A stretch of 64,000 bases of DNA from Holophagales bacterium (GCA_009837885.1 VXSP01000034.1:1-64000), one strand, 5' to 3'; shown: positions 45,911-56,763, counted from the first letter of the stretch. Translations and numbers: made by a program. The notes: a model not told the origin generated them from the letters alone.

Positions 45911-45975
45911 AAAGACACTAAGATATGTACAACCTAAGCGAAATGGAATAAGATCCCGTGGCAGTTCCGTTCCGG
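45905..45975 (+). promoter_or_regulatory. AT-rich patch upstream of lon, likely promoter region
   Basis: This stretch is markedly AT-rich against a G+C-rich background and contains two TAAGAT boxes on the plus strand (around 45920 and 45950), each 4-5 of 6 matches to a -10 element. No clear -35 box at 16-18 bases was found, and no sigma32 consensus is visible. Probable lon promoter on position alone. Confidence 0.28.
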
Positions 45976-46021
45976 CGGACACAGGCAAAACCACCGCCCT
46001 GAACCGCGAGGCACCCGACCC

Positions 46022-48664
<2,643 letters not shown>

Positions 48665-48994
48665 TCAGCCGAGGGCCTGGGTAAGCGCCTCTTCGTGGTA
48701 GCCCACGATCAGCGTCCGCCCCACCCTGACCACCGGTGCCCGCAGGTTGCCCGTCGGGCCGAGCATCAGATCGGGCGCGCCCGGGTCAGAGGCCGGCAGC
48801 TCCGACTGCTTGCGGCCCTTGGCCACGTAGAGAGTCTGCGCGTCGGCGAGTAGCGCCTCCGCGTCCGCTCTCCCCAGCTTCCGGCTCGCCGGGGTCCTGT
48901 CCGCTATCTCCGCGCCGCGTGCGTCCATCAACTTGGACGCTCTCTTGCAGCTCGTTCAGCCGTTGCGGTGGTAGTACCAGTCGACTCTGCTCAT
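48665..48994 (-). CDS. ArsC/Spx-like thioredoxin-fold selenoprotein (in-frame UGA as selenocysteine)
   Basis: 109 residues if UGA at 48958-48956 is read as selenocysteine, from ATG 48994. The start is supported by an AAGGAG site 8 bases upstream. The N-terminus reads W-Y-Y-H-R-N-G-Sec-T-S-C-K (Sec13, Cys16), placing Sec at the first Cys of the redox-active CxxC pair of ArsC/Spx-type proteins; the C-terminus matches the family (LRAPVVRVGRTLIVGY). A conventional reading begins only after the UGA, at a TTG near 48931, and would lose the whole catalytic motif and the first strand. A hairpin starting 15 bases after the UGA fits a bacterial SECIS. Small cytoplasmic redox enzyme; a (seleno)protein branch of the ArsC family is known. 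Requires selA/B/C/D elsewhere. Confidence 0.8.
48921..48940 (-). promoter_or_regulatory. Candidate bacterial SECIS hairpin
   Basis: On the minus strand, GCGTCCA (48940-48934), loop AGTTGA, TGGACGC (48927-48921): a perfect 7-bp stem with a 6-nt loop. It begins 15 bases after the UGA codon (48958-48956), and the loop begins 22 bases after it. Bacterial SECIS elements have an apical loop 16-37 bases downstream of the UGA with a G in its first two positions; this loop has G as its second nucleotide. The hairpin is inside the coding frame, as expected. Confidence 0.65.
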
Positions 48995-49000
48995 CTGTTT

Positions 49001-49006
49001 CTCCTT
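49001..49006 (-). promoter_or_regulatory. Shine-Dalgarno site deciding the selenoprotein start
   Basis: AAGGAG on the minus strand, 6 bases from the ATG at 48994. It shows that translation is meant to start before the in-frame UGA, not after it. Confidence 0.75.
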
Positions 49007-49095
49007 GAATGTACGACGGCTCTGCTTCACGCCATGACTTTAGCGGCTCGATCCAGCCCTATAGTAGGGCCGGTTCTCGAAGGTCGGGAGGCAGC

Positions 49096-50499
49096 ATGCA
49101 CAGGTTCCCAGTCGCTGCATCGCTCATCGCTCTGTCGGTGCTCGTCGCCGCGCCCGCGCCCGCGCAGGACCGGCCTCCCAACATTCTCTTCATCGCCGTC
49201 GACGACCTGAACGACTGGGTCGGCCACCTGGCCGGCCACCCGCAGGCGAGCACGCCGAACATCGATCGCCTGGCGCGTCGCGGCGTGTCGTTCACCAGGG
49301 CCTATGCGACCGCGCCCCTCTGCAACCCCTCCCGCGTCAGTCTGCTGTCGGGCGTCCTGCCGTCGAAATCCGGCGTCTACGGCAACGGCGAGCGGTTTCG
49401 CGAGAAGTTGCCCGACGCGGTGACCCTGATGCAGCACCTGAAAGCGCACGGCTACTCCACGCGGGGCGGCGGCAAGATCTTCCATGGAACGCGCGCCGGC
49501 GATCCGGACTCCTGGGACGAGTACTACACGTCGGCGCGGCCGAGGGGCGCCCGGCACATCGGGGAACGGCAGGAGCATGTCCCGGAGTCCGCGTGGGCAC
49601 CCTGGGGACCGCTCGACATGGACGACTCCGAGATGTTCGACGTCAAGATCGTGGACTGGACGATCGGCGAGCTGAACAAGGCGCACGGGAAGCCCTTCTT
49701 CCTGGCCTGCGGCTTCACCAAGCCCCACCTGCCCTGGTACGTGCCGAGGAAGTACTTCGACATGCACCCACTGGAGGCCATCGAACTGCCGGCGACGCTG
49801 GACAGCGACCGGGACGACCTTCCGGCGTTCGGGAAGAAACTCGCGACGGAGGTGTACGCGGTCTCGGACTCCCGCAACTTCAGCCGGCACGGCGAGGACC
49901 ACGCCATGGTGCTGAAGCACGACCAGTGGCACCGGGCGGTGCAGAGCTACCTGGCCACGATCAGCTTCGTCGACGCGCACGTCGGCCGGCTACTGGACGC
50001 CCTGGACGAGAGCGAGCACGCCGCCAACACGATCGTCGTGCTCTGGGGAGACCACGGCTGGCATCTCGGCCAGAAGCAGCACTGGCGGAAGCACGCACTC
50101 TGGGAAGTGGCTACCCGCACGACGTTGATCATCTCCATGCCGGCGTCAACCCGGCGCGGCGCCACGAGTCCACGCCCGGTCAGCCTGATCGACCTGTACC
50201 CGACTCTGGTCGAGCTAGCCGGAGTCCCCAGCCGCCGCGGGCTGGACGGCCAGAGCCTCGTGCCCCTGCTCGAGAACCCCGAGTCGGAGTGGCCACGACC
50301 CGTACTGACGACATACGGCTATGGGAACCACTCCGTACGCACCGAACGCTGGCGCTACATCGAGTACCACGACGGCGGCCAGGAGCTGTACGACCACGAC
50401 ACCGACCCGAACGAGTGGACCAACCTGGCTTCCGTGCCGGAGTACGCCCCCGTTGTCGACGAGCTCGCAGGTTTCCTTCCCACCACGAACGTGGAGTAG
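49096..50499 (+). CDS. Exported sulfatase (iduronate-2-sulfatase-like)
   Basis: 467 residues from ATG 49096; upstream in-frame codons are less likely because this Met begins a clear signal peptide (ending PAPAQDRP). Sulfatase features: FIAVDDLNDW, the formylglycine motif Cys-x-Pro-Ser-Arg as CNPSRVSLLSG, TRGGGKIFHG, and WGDHGWHLGQKQHW. The Cys must be oxidised by a sulfatase-modifying enzyme that is not in the window. It would hydrolyse sulfate esters from polysaccharides or glycans in the periplasm or outside. Divergent from the selenoprotein gene. Confidence 0.92.
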   Translation: MHRFPVAASLIALSVLVAAPAPAQDRPPNILFIAVDDLNDWVGHLAGHPQASTPNIDRLARRGVSFTRAYATAPLCNPSRVSLLSGVLPSKSGVYGNGERFREKLPDAVTLMQHLKAHGYSTRGGGKIFHGTRAGDPDSWDEYYTSARPRGARHIGERQEHVPESAWAPWGPLDMDDSEMFDVKIVDWTIGELNKAHGKPFFLACGFTKPHLPWYVPRKYFDMHPLEAIELPATLDSDRDDLPAFGKKLATEVYAVSDSRNFSRHGEDHAMVLKHDQWHRAVQSYLATISFVDAHVGRLLDALDESEHAANTIVVLWGDHGWHLGQKQHWRKHALWEVATRTTLIISMPASTRRGATSPRPVSLIDLYPTLVELAGVPSRRGLDGQSLVPLLENPESEWPRPVLTTYGYGNHSVRTERWRYIEYHDGGQELYDHDTDPNEWTNLASVPEYAPVVDELAGFLPTTNVE

Positions 50500-50507
50500 C
50501 CAAGGCG

Positions 50508-52064
50508 CTACAGCACGGGCGCGCTGCGGTCCTGGCGCTTGTACTTCTCGAGGAGGGCCGTCAGGTGTTCCACGACGTCGGGATGCTCGGCGTAGACGTT
50601 CGTGCGTTCCCCGATGTCCGCGAACAGATCGTAGAGCTGGATCTCCGGCAGGCCGGACTCGCGGGCCTCTTCGCGTGACACGCGGTAGTAGCCGCCGGAG
50701 CTCGGCGTGTCCTCCAGCTTCCAGCGGCCCTGCCGGATCGCGTACGAGCCGTCGCCCGCCTGGTACACGGTCGCCTCACGGATCGGTGCGGACAGAGGTT
50801 CGCCGAGGAGCGCCGGGAGAATGTCGTAGCCGTCTTCCCCGGCACCTTCCCCGAGCCTCGTGCCGGTGAGGCCGGCGCACGTCGCCAGCAGGTCCGTCAG
50901 GCAGATGATCTCGTCGGAGTGGGTTCCCGCCGGGATCCGACGCGGCCAGCGGGCGGCGAACGGTATGCGGTGGCCGCCCTCGTAGATGTCCGACTTGTAG
51001 CCCCTGTAGACGTAGCTGGGGTAGTGCCCCTGCTCGTTCATCTCCTCGACCCCGATGTAGGGTGCACACCCGTTGTCGGCGGTGAAGATGACCAGTGTGT
51101 CGTCGGCGACGCCCTTGCGGTCGAGGGCATCCAGCACCTGCCCCACGGTGTCGTCGACCTCGAGACAGAAGTCGCCGTAGGGCCCGAGTTCGCTCAATCC
51201 GCGGAACCTCTCCGACGGCACGATCGGGATGTGGGGAGCGGTGAGCCCCAGAAACACGAAGAAGGGCTCGTCGGCGTTCTGGGCTTCGATCGTCTCCACG
51301 GTGCGCCGGGTCAGCTTCGGCATCACCTCATCGGCACGGAAGTCCGCGTGGGCCGGACCGAGGTTGTCGCCGTAGCGTTCCTCACGGGTGTCCTCGGTGA
51401 TGAAGAGCAGGTCGTTCTCGACCGTGCACTCCCCCACGAAGCGATCGTCCTCGATGTAGATGTAGGGATGCATGTCGAGGGAAGCCGAGATGCCGTAGAA
51501 CGTGTCGAAGCCGTTGGCGACCGGTCCGTTCTCGATGCGGCCCGCCCAGTCGACGTCGCCGGTGTAGGAGCGCTGGTCGACGACCTCGTCGCCCTCGGCG
51601 AAACCGCCGCCACCCCGCGCCGGCATGTCCATCCCCAGGTGCCACTTGCCGATGCAGTGGGTCCGGTAGCCGCGTTCCTTCAGAAGCGAAGCGACCGTCG
51701 TGCGCTCGGGTTCGATCAGGTGGCGGCTGTAGCCCCAAAGCACGCTGCGTTTCACTCGCGTACGGAAGCAGTAGCGGCCGGTGAGCACGCCGTAGCGGGT
51801 GGGCGTGCATAGGGCCGAAGGCGAGTGGGCGTCGGTGAAGTACCGGCCCTCGCGGATCAGCCGATCGATGTTCGCGGTCGGAATCCGCGAGTCACGGTTC
51901 AGACCGGTAATGTCGCCGTAGCCCATGTCGTCGGCCAGGATGAAGACGACGTTGGGCATCCGGTCCAGATCCCTCTCGGACCGCAGGCTGCACGCAACGG
52001 CCACACCGGCCGTCGCCGCGCCCACGGTCTTGAGAAACTCGCGTCGATGTGTTCGCTTCGTCAC
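50508..52064 (-). CDS. Tat-exported arylsulfatase-family sulfatase
   Basis: 518 residues from GTG 52064. A perfect AGGAGGTGAT ribosome-binding site overlaps an earlier GTG at 52070, which is too close to be used, and lies 5 bases from the GTG at 52064. Twin-arginine signal THRREFLKTVG. Sulfatase motifs: VFILADDMGYGD, Cys-Thr-Pro-Thr-Arg in ALCTPTRYGVLTGRY, HCIGKWHLG, and IFTADNGCAPY. It faces the other sulfatase gene convergently with 8 bases between the stops, so the pair may handle different positions of one sulfated substrate. Confidence 0.9.
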   Translation of the reverse strand: MTKRTHRREFLKTVGAATAGVAVACSLRSERDLDRMPNVVFILADDMGYGDITGLNRDSRIPTANIDRLIREGRYFTDAHSPSALCTPTRYGVLTGRYCFRTRVKRSVLWGYSRHLIEPERTTVASLLKERGYRTHCIGKWHLGMDMPARGGGGFAEGDEVVDQRSYTGDVDWAGRIENGPVANGFDTFYGISASLDMHPYIYIEDDRFVGECTVENDLLFITEDTREERYGDNLGPAHADFRADEVMPKLTRRTVETIEAQNADEPFFVFLGLTAPHIPIVPSERFRGLSELGPYGDFCLEVDDTVGQVLDALDRKGVADDTLVIFTADNGCAPYIGVEEMNEQGHYPSYVYRGYKSDIYEGGHRIPFAARWPRRIPAGTHSDEIICLTDLLATCAGLTGTRLGEGAGEDGYDILPALLGEPLSAPIREATVYQAGDGSYAIRQGRWKLEDTPSSGGYYRVSREEARESGLPEIQLYDLFADIGERTNVYAEHPDVVEHLTALLEKYKRQDRSAPVL

Positions 52065-52111
52065 GATCACCTCCTGACCCGGTTCATCCGTACGAGTATC
52101 CTAGGTGCTTG

Positions 52112-53017
52112 ATGCCCCAAGACGGCCCTGAAGGCGTTCTCCACGAGACCGCGAAGCCGGCTCAGCGTTACCTGGTCCCCGAGGGGACGAAACGCTTCGA
52201 TCCGCGGGAATGGGCCACGGCGCCACCGCCGGACGCGCCCGGCCACAACGAACTGCGAAAGCTGCGCCGGCGCGCCGTGCGCGACATCAGCCGCCTGCAG
52301 AGGCTGCTCTACGCCGAGAACCGCTACGCACTGCTGCTCGTCTTCCAGGCCATGGACGCCGCCGGCAAGGACAGCACGATCAACGCCCTGCTTACCGGCG
52401 TCAACCCGGCGGGCTGCCAGGTGTTCAACTTCAAGCAACCCTCAAGCGAAGAGCTCGATCACGACTTCCTCTGGCGCACCGCCCGCAGCCTGCCCGAGCG
52501 CGGCCGCATCGGCGTCTTCAACCGCAGCTACTACGAGGAGGTTCTCGTCGTACGCGTCCATCCCGAGTTGCTGGAGAAGCAGAACCTGCCCCACCTGGAC
52601 CCGAACGGCCTGTGGCAGCAACGCATGGAATCGATCGTCGAACACGAGCGGCACCTGGCGCGAAACGGCACCGTCATCCTCAAGTTCTTCCTGAACATCT
52701 CGCGAGACGAGCAGAAGGCGCGCTTCCTGCGCCGCCTCGACCGCCCGGACAAACACTGGAAGTTTGCGATCAGCGACGTGCGCGAACGCGGGTTCTGGAA
52801 CGACTACATGAGCGCCTACGGCGAAGCTATCCGCTCGACCACCAGAAGCCACGCGCCGTGGTACGCGATTCCGGCCGACAGCAAGCCGTACATGCGCTGG
52901 GCGGTCGCCGACATCGTGCGCGACAGGCTCGCCAGCCTCGACCTGCACAACCCGGAACCATCGCTCGCCGACCTGGCCATGTTCGACGACATGCGCCGCC
53001 GGTTGGAGAACGAGTAG
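52112..53017 (+). CDS. ppk2: Polyphosphate kinase 2 family protein
   Basis: 301 residues from ATG 52112. The PPK2 domain is shown by the Walker A LVFQAMDAAGKDSTI, lid region FNFKQPSSEELDHDFLWR, Walker B-like GRIGVFNRSYYEEVLVVRVH and FWNDYMSAYGEAIR. PPK2 enzymes use polyphosphate to phosphorylate nucleoside di- or monophosphates; the single-domain length of about 300 residues fits class I or III, and the class cannot be decided from this reading. Divergent from the Tat sulfatase gene. Confidence 0.9.
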   Translation: MPQDGPEGVLHETAKPAQRYLVPEGTKRFDPREWATAPPPDAPGHNELRKLRRRAVRDISRLQRLLYAENRYALLLVFQAMDAAGKDSTINALLTGVNPAGCQVFNFKQPSSEELDHDFLWRTARSLPERGRIGVFNRSYYEEVLVVRVHPELLEKQNLPHLDPNGLWQQRMESIVEHERHLARNGTVILKFFLNISRDEQKARFLRRLDRPDKHWKFAISDVRERGFWNDYMSAYGEAIRSTTRSHAPWYAIPADSKPYMRWAVADIVRDRLASLDLHNPEPSLADLAMFDDMRRRLENE

Positions 53018-53139
53018 CGCCACCGATCCCGTTCCTCGGCTATCATTCGCCGCCTACGCGATCCTGACTACGGAGCGATCGGACGCTCCAGGCAACGTTT
53101 CGAACGACACGGGTCCCGCCGGGGACCGGAAAGGCCACC

Positions 53140-53544
53140 ATGACCCCCCAAACCGGGAAACTCCGCTACACCCTGCTCCTGGCCCTCGTCGCCGCCCTCC
53201 TCACGTTCGCGTGCAGCGGCTACGGCGCGCCGGCACTGCCCGCCGCCGTCGGTTCCTGGAACCTCTCGATCGAAACGCCACTGGGAACGCAGGAGCCCAC
53301 CCTGATCGTAGGTGGCGACGCCAGTGCTCTCACGGCGATGATGACTTCGCCTCAGGGCGACGTCGAGGGAACGGACGTCTCCTGGAACGACGACGGCACC
53401 CTGGGCTTCACCATGGAGATCGACGCCGGCGGCCAGCAGCTCCGCATGGTCTTCACCGGCATGGTCGAGGGCGACGCGATCTCCGGCGCGTTCGCGACCG
53501 ACTTCGGCGATATGGAGACGACGGGTACCCGCGTCGTCGAGTAG
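53140..53544 (+). CDS. Small lipoprotein of unknown function
   Basis: 134 residues from ATG 53140, with a lipoprotein signal ending in LLTFAC. The mature part (about 110 residues) is beta-rich: WNLSIETPLGTQEPTLIV, VSWNDDGTLGFTMEI, LRMVFTGMVEGDAISG. It has the feel of a small lipocalin-like or calycin-like ligand-binding domain, but no family can be named with confidence. Probably attached to a membrane in the periplasm. Stands alone between ppk2 and the porin gene. Confidence 0.65.
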   Translation: MTPQTGKLRYTLLLALVAALLTFACSGYGAPALPAAVGSWNLSIETPLGTQEPTLIVGGDASALTAMMTSPQGDVEGTDVSWNDDGTLGFTMEIDAGGQQLRMVFTGMVEGDAISGAFATDFGDMETTGTRVVE

Positions 53545-53592
53545 GTCTCTCGCCCTCGCCGGCACCGGTGCGCTGAGTGCGCGGGTCCGTAG

Positions 53593-53614
53593 CCGGGGGT
53601 CTTCTGATCCCCGG
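53593..53614 (+). terminator. Tetraloop hairpin after the lipoprotein gene
   Basis: CCGGGGGTC at 53593-53601 and GATCCCCGG at 53606-53614 around loop TTCT: a 9-bp stem including one G-U pair. It lies 49 bases after the lipoprotein stop and no U-tract follows, so it is terminator-like rather than certain. Confidence 0.38.
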
Positions 53615-53680
53615 TAGACGCGCGCCGGAGGCGGCCAGACAAGCGGGCCGCGAAGCGGCCACGATTCTCAGCGCTTGGTC

Positions 53681-53700
53681 GGTCCTTGACAAATAGGACC
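53681..53700. promoter_or_regulatory. Inverted repeat over a TTGACA box upstream of the porin operon
   Basis: GGTCCT at 53681-53686 and AGGACC at 53695-53700 flank TGACAAAT. The repeat covers a consensus -35 box TTGACA (53686-53691); a -10 match 18 bases further (CACTAT) is weak. It looks like a promoter with an operator on its -35 element, for the porin, FMN-binding and membrane-protein genes. Confidence 0.33.
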
Positions 53701-53776
53701 AATACGATCCACTATCTCCGGACTCGCCGAGAGGCAGCGTCGCTGCCTGGCGAAACCTGGAGGGCAGGCGAAGCGA

Positions 53777-55168
53777 ATGAAGACCAACTCTCGAAGGGCC
53801 GGACCGGGATCGCTGCTGCTGTTCGCGGCACTGGCCGCATTCGTCCTGCCGGCCGGCCCCGCGGCCGCCCAGGACTCCACCGAAGAGCGCATCGCGACGC
53901 TCGAGGAGCGAATCGAGACCCTGCGGCGGGCAATCGCCGAGCTCGCCGCCCAGGCGCCCGACAAGCGAGTGGCCGAACTGGAAAGGCAGATCGAGGTTCT
54001 CGCCGAGGAGATCGAGAAGATCAACCTCGGCTCGGCGGCGACCCCGGGAGCCGAGGCCGACGAAGGCCTCTACGGCCTGGGCATCGCCGCATCGAAGGTC
54101 TATCGGGTGGAGGAAGGCCTGTCGATCGGCGGCTACGGCGAAATGGTCTTCGAGAGCTACGCCAGCAAGCGCGAAGGCGGCGAACCGACCGGCTTCGGCG
54201 ACACGATCGACTTCCTGCGCGCCATCGTCTACGTCGGCTACAAGTTCGACGAGCGGTGGGTGTTCAACTCGGAGATCGAGTTCGAACACGCCTCGACATC
54301 CAAGTCCGGCAGCGCGTCGGTCGAGTTTGCGTACATCGACTACCTCTGGAAGCCGCAGTTGAACTTCCGCACGGGAATCCTGCTGCTCCCCATGGGTTGG
54401 CTCAATGAACTGCACGAGCCCACTCTCTTTCCGAGCGCGGAGCGCCCTTACGTGGAGCAGGTCCTGATCCCCAGTACCTGGCGCGAGAACGGCGCCGGCA
54501 TCTTCGGCGACGTGGGGCCCTTCTCCTACCGGAGCTACGTGGTCAACGGCCTCAAGGGCGCCGGCTTCAGTTCCAACGGCCTCCGTGGCGGACGCCAGAA
54601 GGGCGCCAAGGCCCAAGCGGAGGACTTCGCCTGGACCGGCCGACTGGACTACACCGCGACGCCCGGCCTGATCGTCGGCGTCTCCGCCTACGTCGGGAAC
54701 TCCGGCCAGGGACTCCTCGACCCAGCCGGCGCCACGATCGACGCCCGCACCGAGATCCTCGACTTCCACTTCGACTGGAGTCACCGGGGCTTCCGGTTAC
54801 GCGGCTTGTGGACCCAGGGTGACGTCGGCGACGCGGCCCGCCTGAACGCGGCGCTGGGCATAACCGGCAGCGACTCGATCGGCGAACGCCTGGAGGGCCA
54901 CTACCTCGAGCTGGCCTACGACGTTCTCGCCCGCCGAGGCGGGCGCGCTTCGCTGTCGCCCTTCGTCCGGGTCGAGTCGATCGACACCCAGGTCCGCGTT
55001 CCGGCCGGATTCGAGAGCGACCCGATCTTTGACCGCGAGATCCTGACCTGGGGCGCCGCCTGGCAGCCCATCGACCGGCTGGTCTTCAAGGTCGGCTATC
55101 AGGACTGGACCAACCCCGGCGGCACCGGGTTCGACGAGTGGAACCTGGCCATGGGCTACCTCTTCTAG
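53777..55168 (+). CDS. Porin-like outer-membrane beta-barrel protein with coiled-coil N-terminus
   Basis: 463 residues from ATG 53777. Signal peptide ending PAAAQDS, then a coiled coil of about 55 residues (ERIATLEERIETLRRAIAEL), then a beta-barrel with strands such as SIGGYGEMVFESYASK and AWQPIDRLVFKVGYQDW and a C-terminal aromatic GYLF. The layout resembles phosphate-selective porin O/P-type proteins and coiled-coil-bearing porins. It opens an apparent three-gene unit with the FMN-binding and membrane proteins, which would give an outer-membrane component to a redox chain. Confidence 0.83.
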   Translation: MKTNSRRAGPGSLLLFAALAAFVLPAGPAAAQDSTEERIATLEERIETLRRAIAELAAQAPDKRVAELERQIEVLAEEIEKINLGSAATPGAEADEGLYGLGIAASKVYRVEEGLSIGGYGEMVFESYASKREGGEPTGFGDTIDFLRAIVYVGYKFDERWVFNSEIEFEHASTSKSGSASVEFAYIDYLWKPQLNFRTGILLLPMGWLNELHEPTLFPSAERPYVEQVLIPSTWRENGAGIFGDVGPFSYRSYVVNGLKGAGFSSNGLRGGRQKGAKAQAEDFAWTGRLDYTATPGLIVGVSAYVGNSGQGLLDPAGATIDARTEILDFHFDWSHRGFRLRGLWTQGDVGDAARLNAALGITGSDSIGERLEGHYLELAYDVLARRGGRASLSPFVRVESIDTQVRVPAGFESDPIFDREILTWGAAWQPIDRLVFKVGYQDWTNPGGTGFDEWNLAMGYLF

Positions 55169-55195
55169 GAGCCTGCGCGGCAGAAACGCCACGTC

Positions 55196-55774
55196 GTGAG
55201 TCTCGACGCGACCAGCCGCCGCGCCTCGCTCGCGGCCGCGGCAGCCGTCACTCTGGTGTTCTCGCTATGGGAGCCGCAGCCGGCCGTCGGCGGCGTGTTC
55301 CTGACCCGCGAAGAAGCACTGGAACTTGCCTTCCCGGACTGCGAGGTAGCTCGCGAGACCCTCTACCTCACGCGGGACGAACGACGACGCGCCGCCGATC
55401 TGGCCGGCGCCAGGATCGACTCACGGCTCGTCGTTCGCTACCGCTCCGATTGCGGGGGCGTCGCGTACTTCGATGTTCACCGGGTCCGCACGCTGGCCGA
55501 GACGGTGATGGTCGTGGTCGACGCCGAGGGCCGGGTCGCACGCCTGGAGATCATGTCCTTCCTCGAACCGGAGGAGTACATCCCCCGCCGGAGCTGGTAC
55601 GACCAGTTTCTCAACCTGCGGCTCGACTCGAGACTGCGCCTGAAACGGTCGATCCACGCTGTGACCGGCGCCACCCTGACCGCCCGCGCCACGACCGATG
55701 CGGTACGAAGGATCCTGGCGCTCGATCAGGTGCTCAGCAAGGACCTGTTTCAGGACGGCGAACTCGTGCCATGA
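55196..55774 (+). CDS. FMN-binding domain protein, probably covalently flavinylated
   Basis: 192 residues from GTG 55196. An N-terminal hydrophobic segment (about residues 10-32) serves as signal or anchor, followed by an FMN-binding domain. The domain ends with VTGATLTARATTDAV, which contains the (S/T)-G-A-T motif where ApbE attaches FMN to Thr in NqrC and RnfG. VVVDAEGRVARLEI is the conserved beta hairpin. No ApbE is seen in the window. The stop overlaps the next gene's ATG (ATGA). Confidence 0.82.
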   Translation: MSLDATSRRASLAAAAAVTLVFSLWEPQPAVGGVFLTREEALELAFPDCEVARETLYLTRDERRRAADLAGARIDSRLVVRYRSDCGGVAYFDVHRVRTLAETVMVVVDAEGRVARLEIMSFLEPEEYIPRRSWYDQFLNLRLDSRLRLKRSIHAVTGATLTARATTDAVRRILALDQVLSKDLFQDGELVP

Positions 55775-56211
55775 ACCGCCTGACCGCCTGGACCGTTCAC
55801 ACGTCGACGTTGCTGGTCGGCGGTACGGGCCTCGTCTACGCCTGGATGCGCTACCTCATGGAGCCGGCCGACGAGTTCGCGATCGTCGGCCACCCGTGGC
55901 AGCCGCACCTCCAGCACCTGCACCTCTGGACGGCGCCCCTGCTCGTCTTCGCCGTCGGCCTGATCTGGCGGGACCACGTCTGGCGGCACTACCGGCGCGG
56001 CGTCCGCGACCGTCGCCCGAGCGGCCTGGCCCTGCTGCTGGGCTGTGCCCCGATGATCGTCTCCGGCTACCTGATCCAGACCGCCGTCGGCGACCTCTGG
56101 CGGCAAACCTGGATCACGCTGCACCTGATCGCGTCGGCGCTGTTTCTCGTCGGCTACGGCGCCCACATGGTGAAGCCGCTCCGGGTCGCCCTCGGCGCCC
56201 GGCGAGCGTAG
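55771..56211 (+). CDS. Small His-rich four-helix membrane protein, possible cytochrome b-like
   Basis: 146 residues from ATG 55771, overlapping the FMN-binding gene stop. Four hydrophobic helices carry several His residues (AWTVHTS, PHLQHLHLW, WRDHVWRHY, ITLHLIASALF, GYGAHMVK) of the kind that ligate b haems, as in DUF4405 or NapC-like small membrane anchors. With the FMN-binding and porin genes this suggests a transmembrane electron route from a quinone or membrane haem to a periplasmic flavin. Haem binding is inference. Confidence 0.75.
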   Translation: MNRLTAWTVHTSTLLVGGTGLVYAWMRYLMEPADEFAIVGHPWQPHLQHLHLWTAPLLVFAVGLIWRDHVWRHYRRGVRDRRPSGLALLLGCAPMIVSGYLIQTAVGDLWRQTWITLHLIASALFLVGYGAHMVKPLRVALGARRA

Positions 56212-56763
56212 CTACCCCGCCGGCCTGCTATCGCCGCCGCCGGCCGCTGAAGCCGCATGCTCGGTGGACTCGCCGTGGCCGCCGCCCGGCGGCCCGGGGT
56301 GCGGCGTGTTCGTCGTGATCAGGATGACCGAGATCAGCATGCCGCCAATGCCGACCCAGAGCAGGGGACTCACCTCGAGCTGGCCCCGGCCGCGATACAG
56401 CGTGAAGAGCGCCGTGACGGTGACCGCGCCGCCGAACACGACCGGCATGACGGCATAGGGAATCCGCGCTCCGCCGCTGAACATGGCGAGCGTCAGCGAG
56501 AGCGCTCCCAGCGCGCCGAGGGTGCCGGCGTAGAGCCCCCAGATGCCCGACGGCCCGGTCGGTTCGAAGCTGTCGCCCATCACTCTCATGCCGATCAGGC
56601 CGCCGACGATCGCGATGACGAGATAGGCGATGCCGATGCCGACATAGGGCTTGAACGGCGACATCGTCTCGTCCACCAGGCGCGCCCTGCCCAGGACCGG
56701 GCCGTAGAGGCCCCAGCAGAGCGCCGTGCCGAGCGCGAACACGAAGGGAAGGAAGTTCTTCAT
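56212..56763 (-). CDS. EamA-like membrane protein, unknown function
   Basis: 183 residues from ATG 56763. Five or so hydrophobic segments; the first, FVFALGTALCWGLYGPVLGRA, resembles the start of DMT/EamA transporters, but the length is half of a typical ten-helix DMT protein, so it may be a half-size paralogue. The C-terminal 30 residues are Gly/His/Ala-rich. It is the 3' neighbour of the minus-strand operon at 56849-64000 and may be transcribed with it. Confidence 0.6.
   Translation of the reverse strand: MKNFLPFVFALGTALCWGLYGPVLGRARLVDETMSPFKPYVGIGIAYLVIAIVGGLIGMRVMGDSFEPTGPSGIWGLYAGTLGALGALSLTLAMFSGGARIPYAVMPVVFGGAVTVTALFTLYRGRGQLEVSPLLWVGIGGMLISVILITTNTPHPGPPGGGHGESTEHAASAAGGGDSRPAG

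Noticed and set aside
48665..48931. Shorter reading of the ArsC-like gene starting at a TTG after the UGA
   Set aside because: It has no ribosome-binding site and would lose the redox motif; the ATG at 48994 with AAGGAG is far better.
48995..49095. Earlier start of the sulfatase at 49009
   Set aside because: The peptide before 49096 is not signal-like, while Met at 49096 begins a normal signal peptide.
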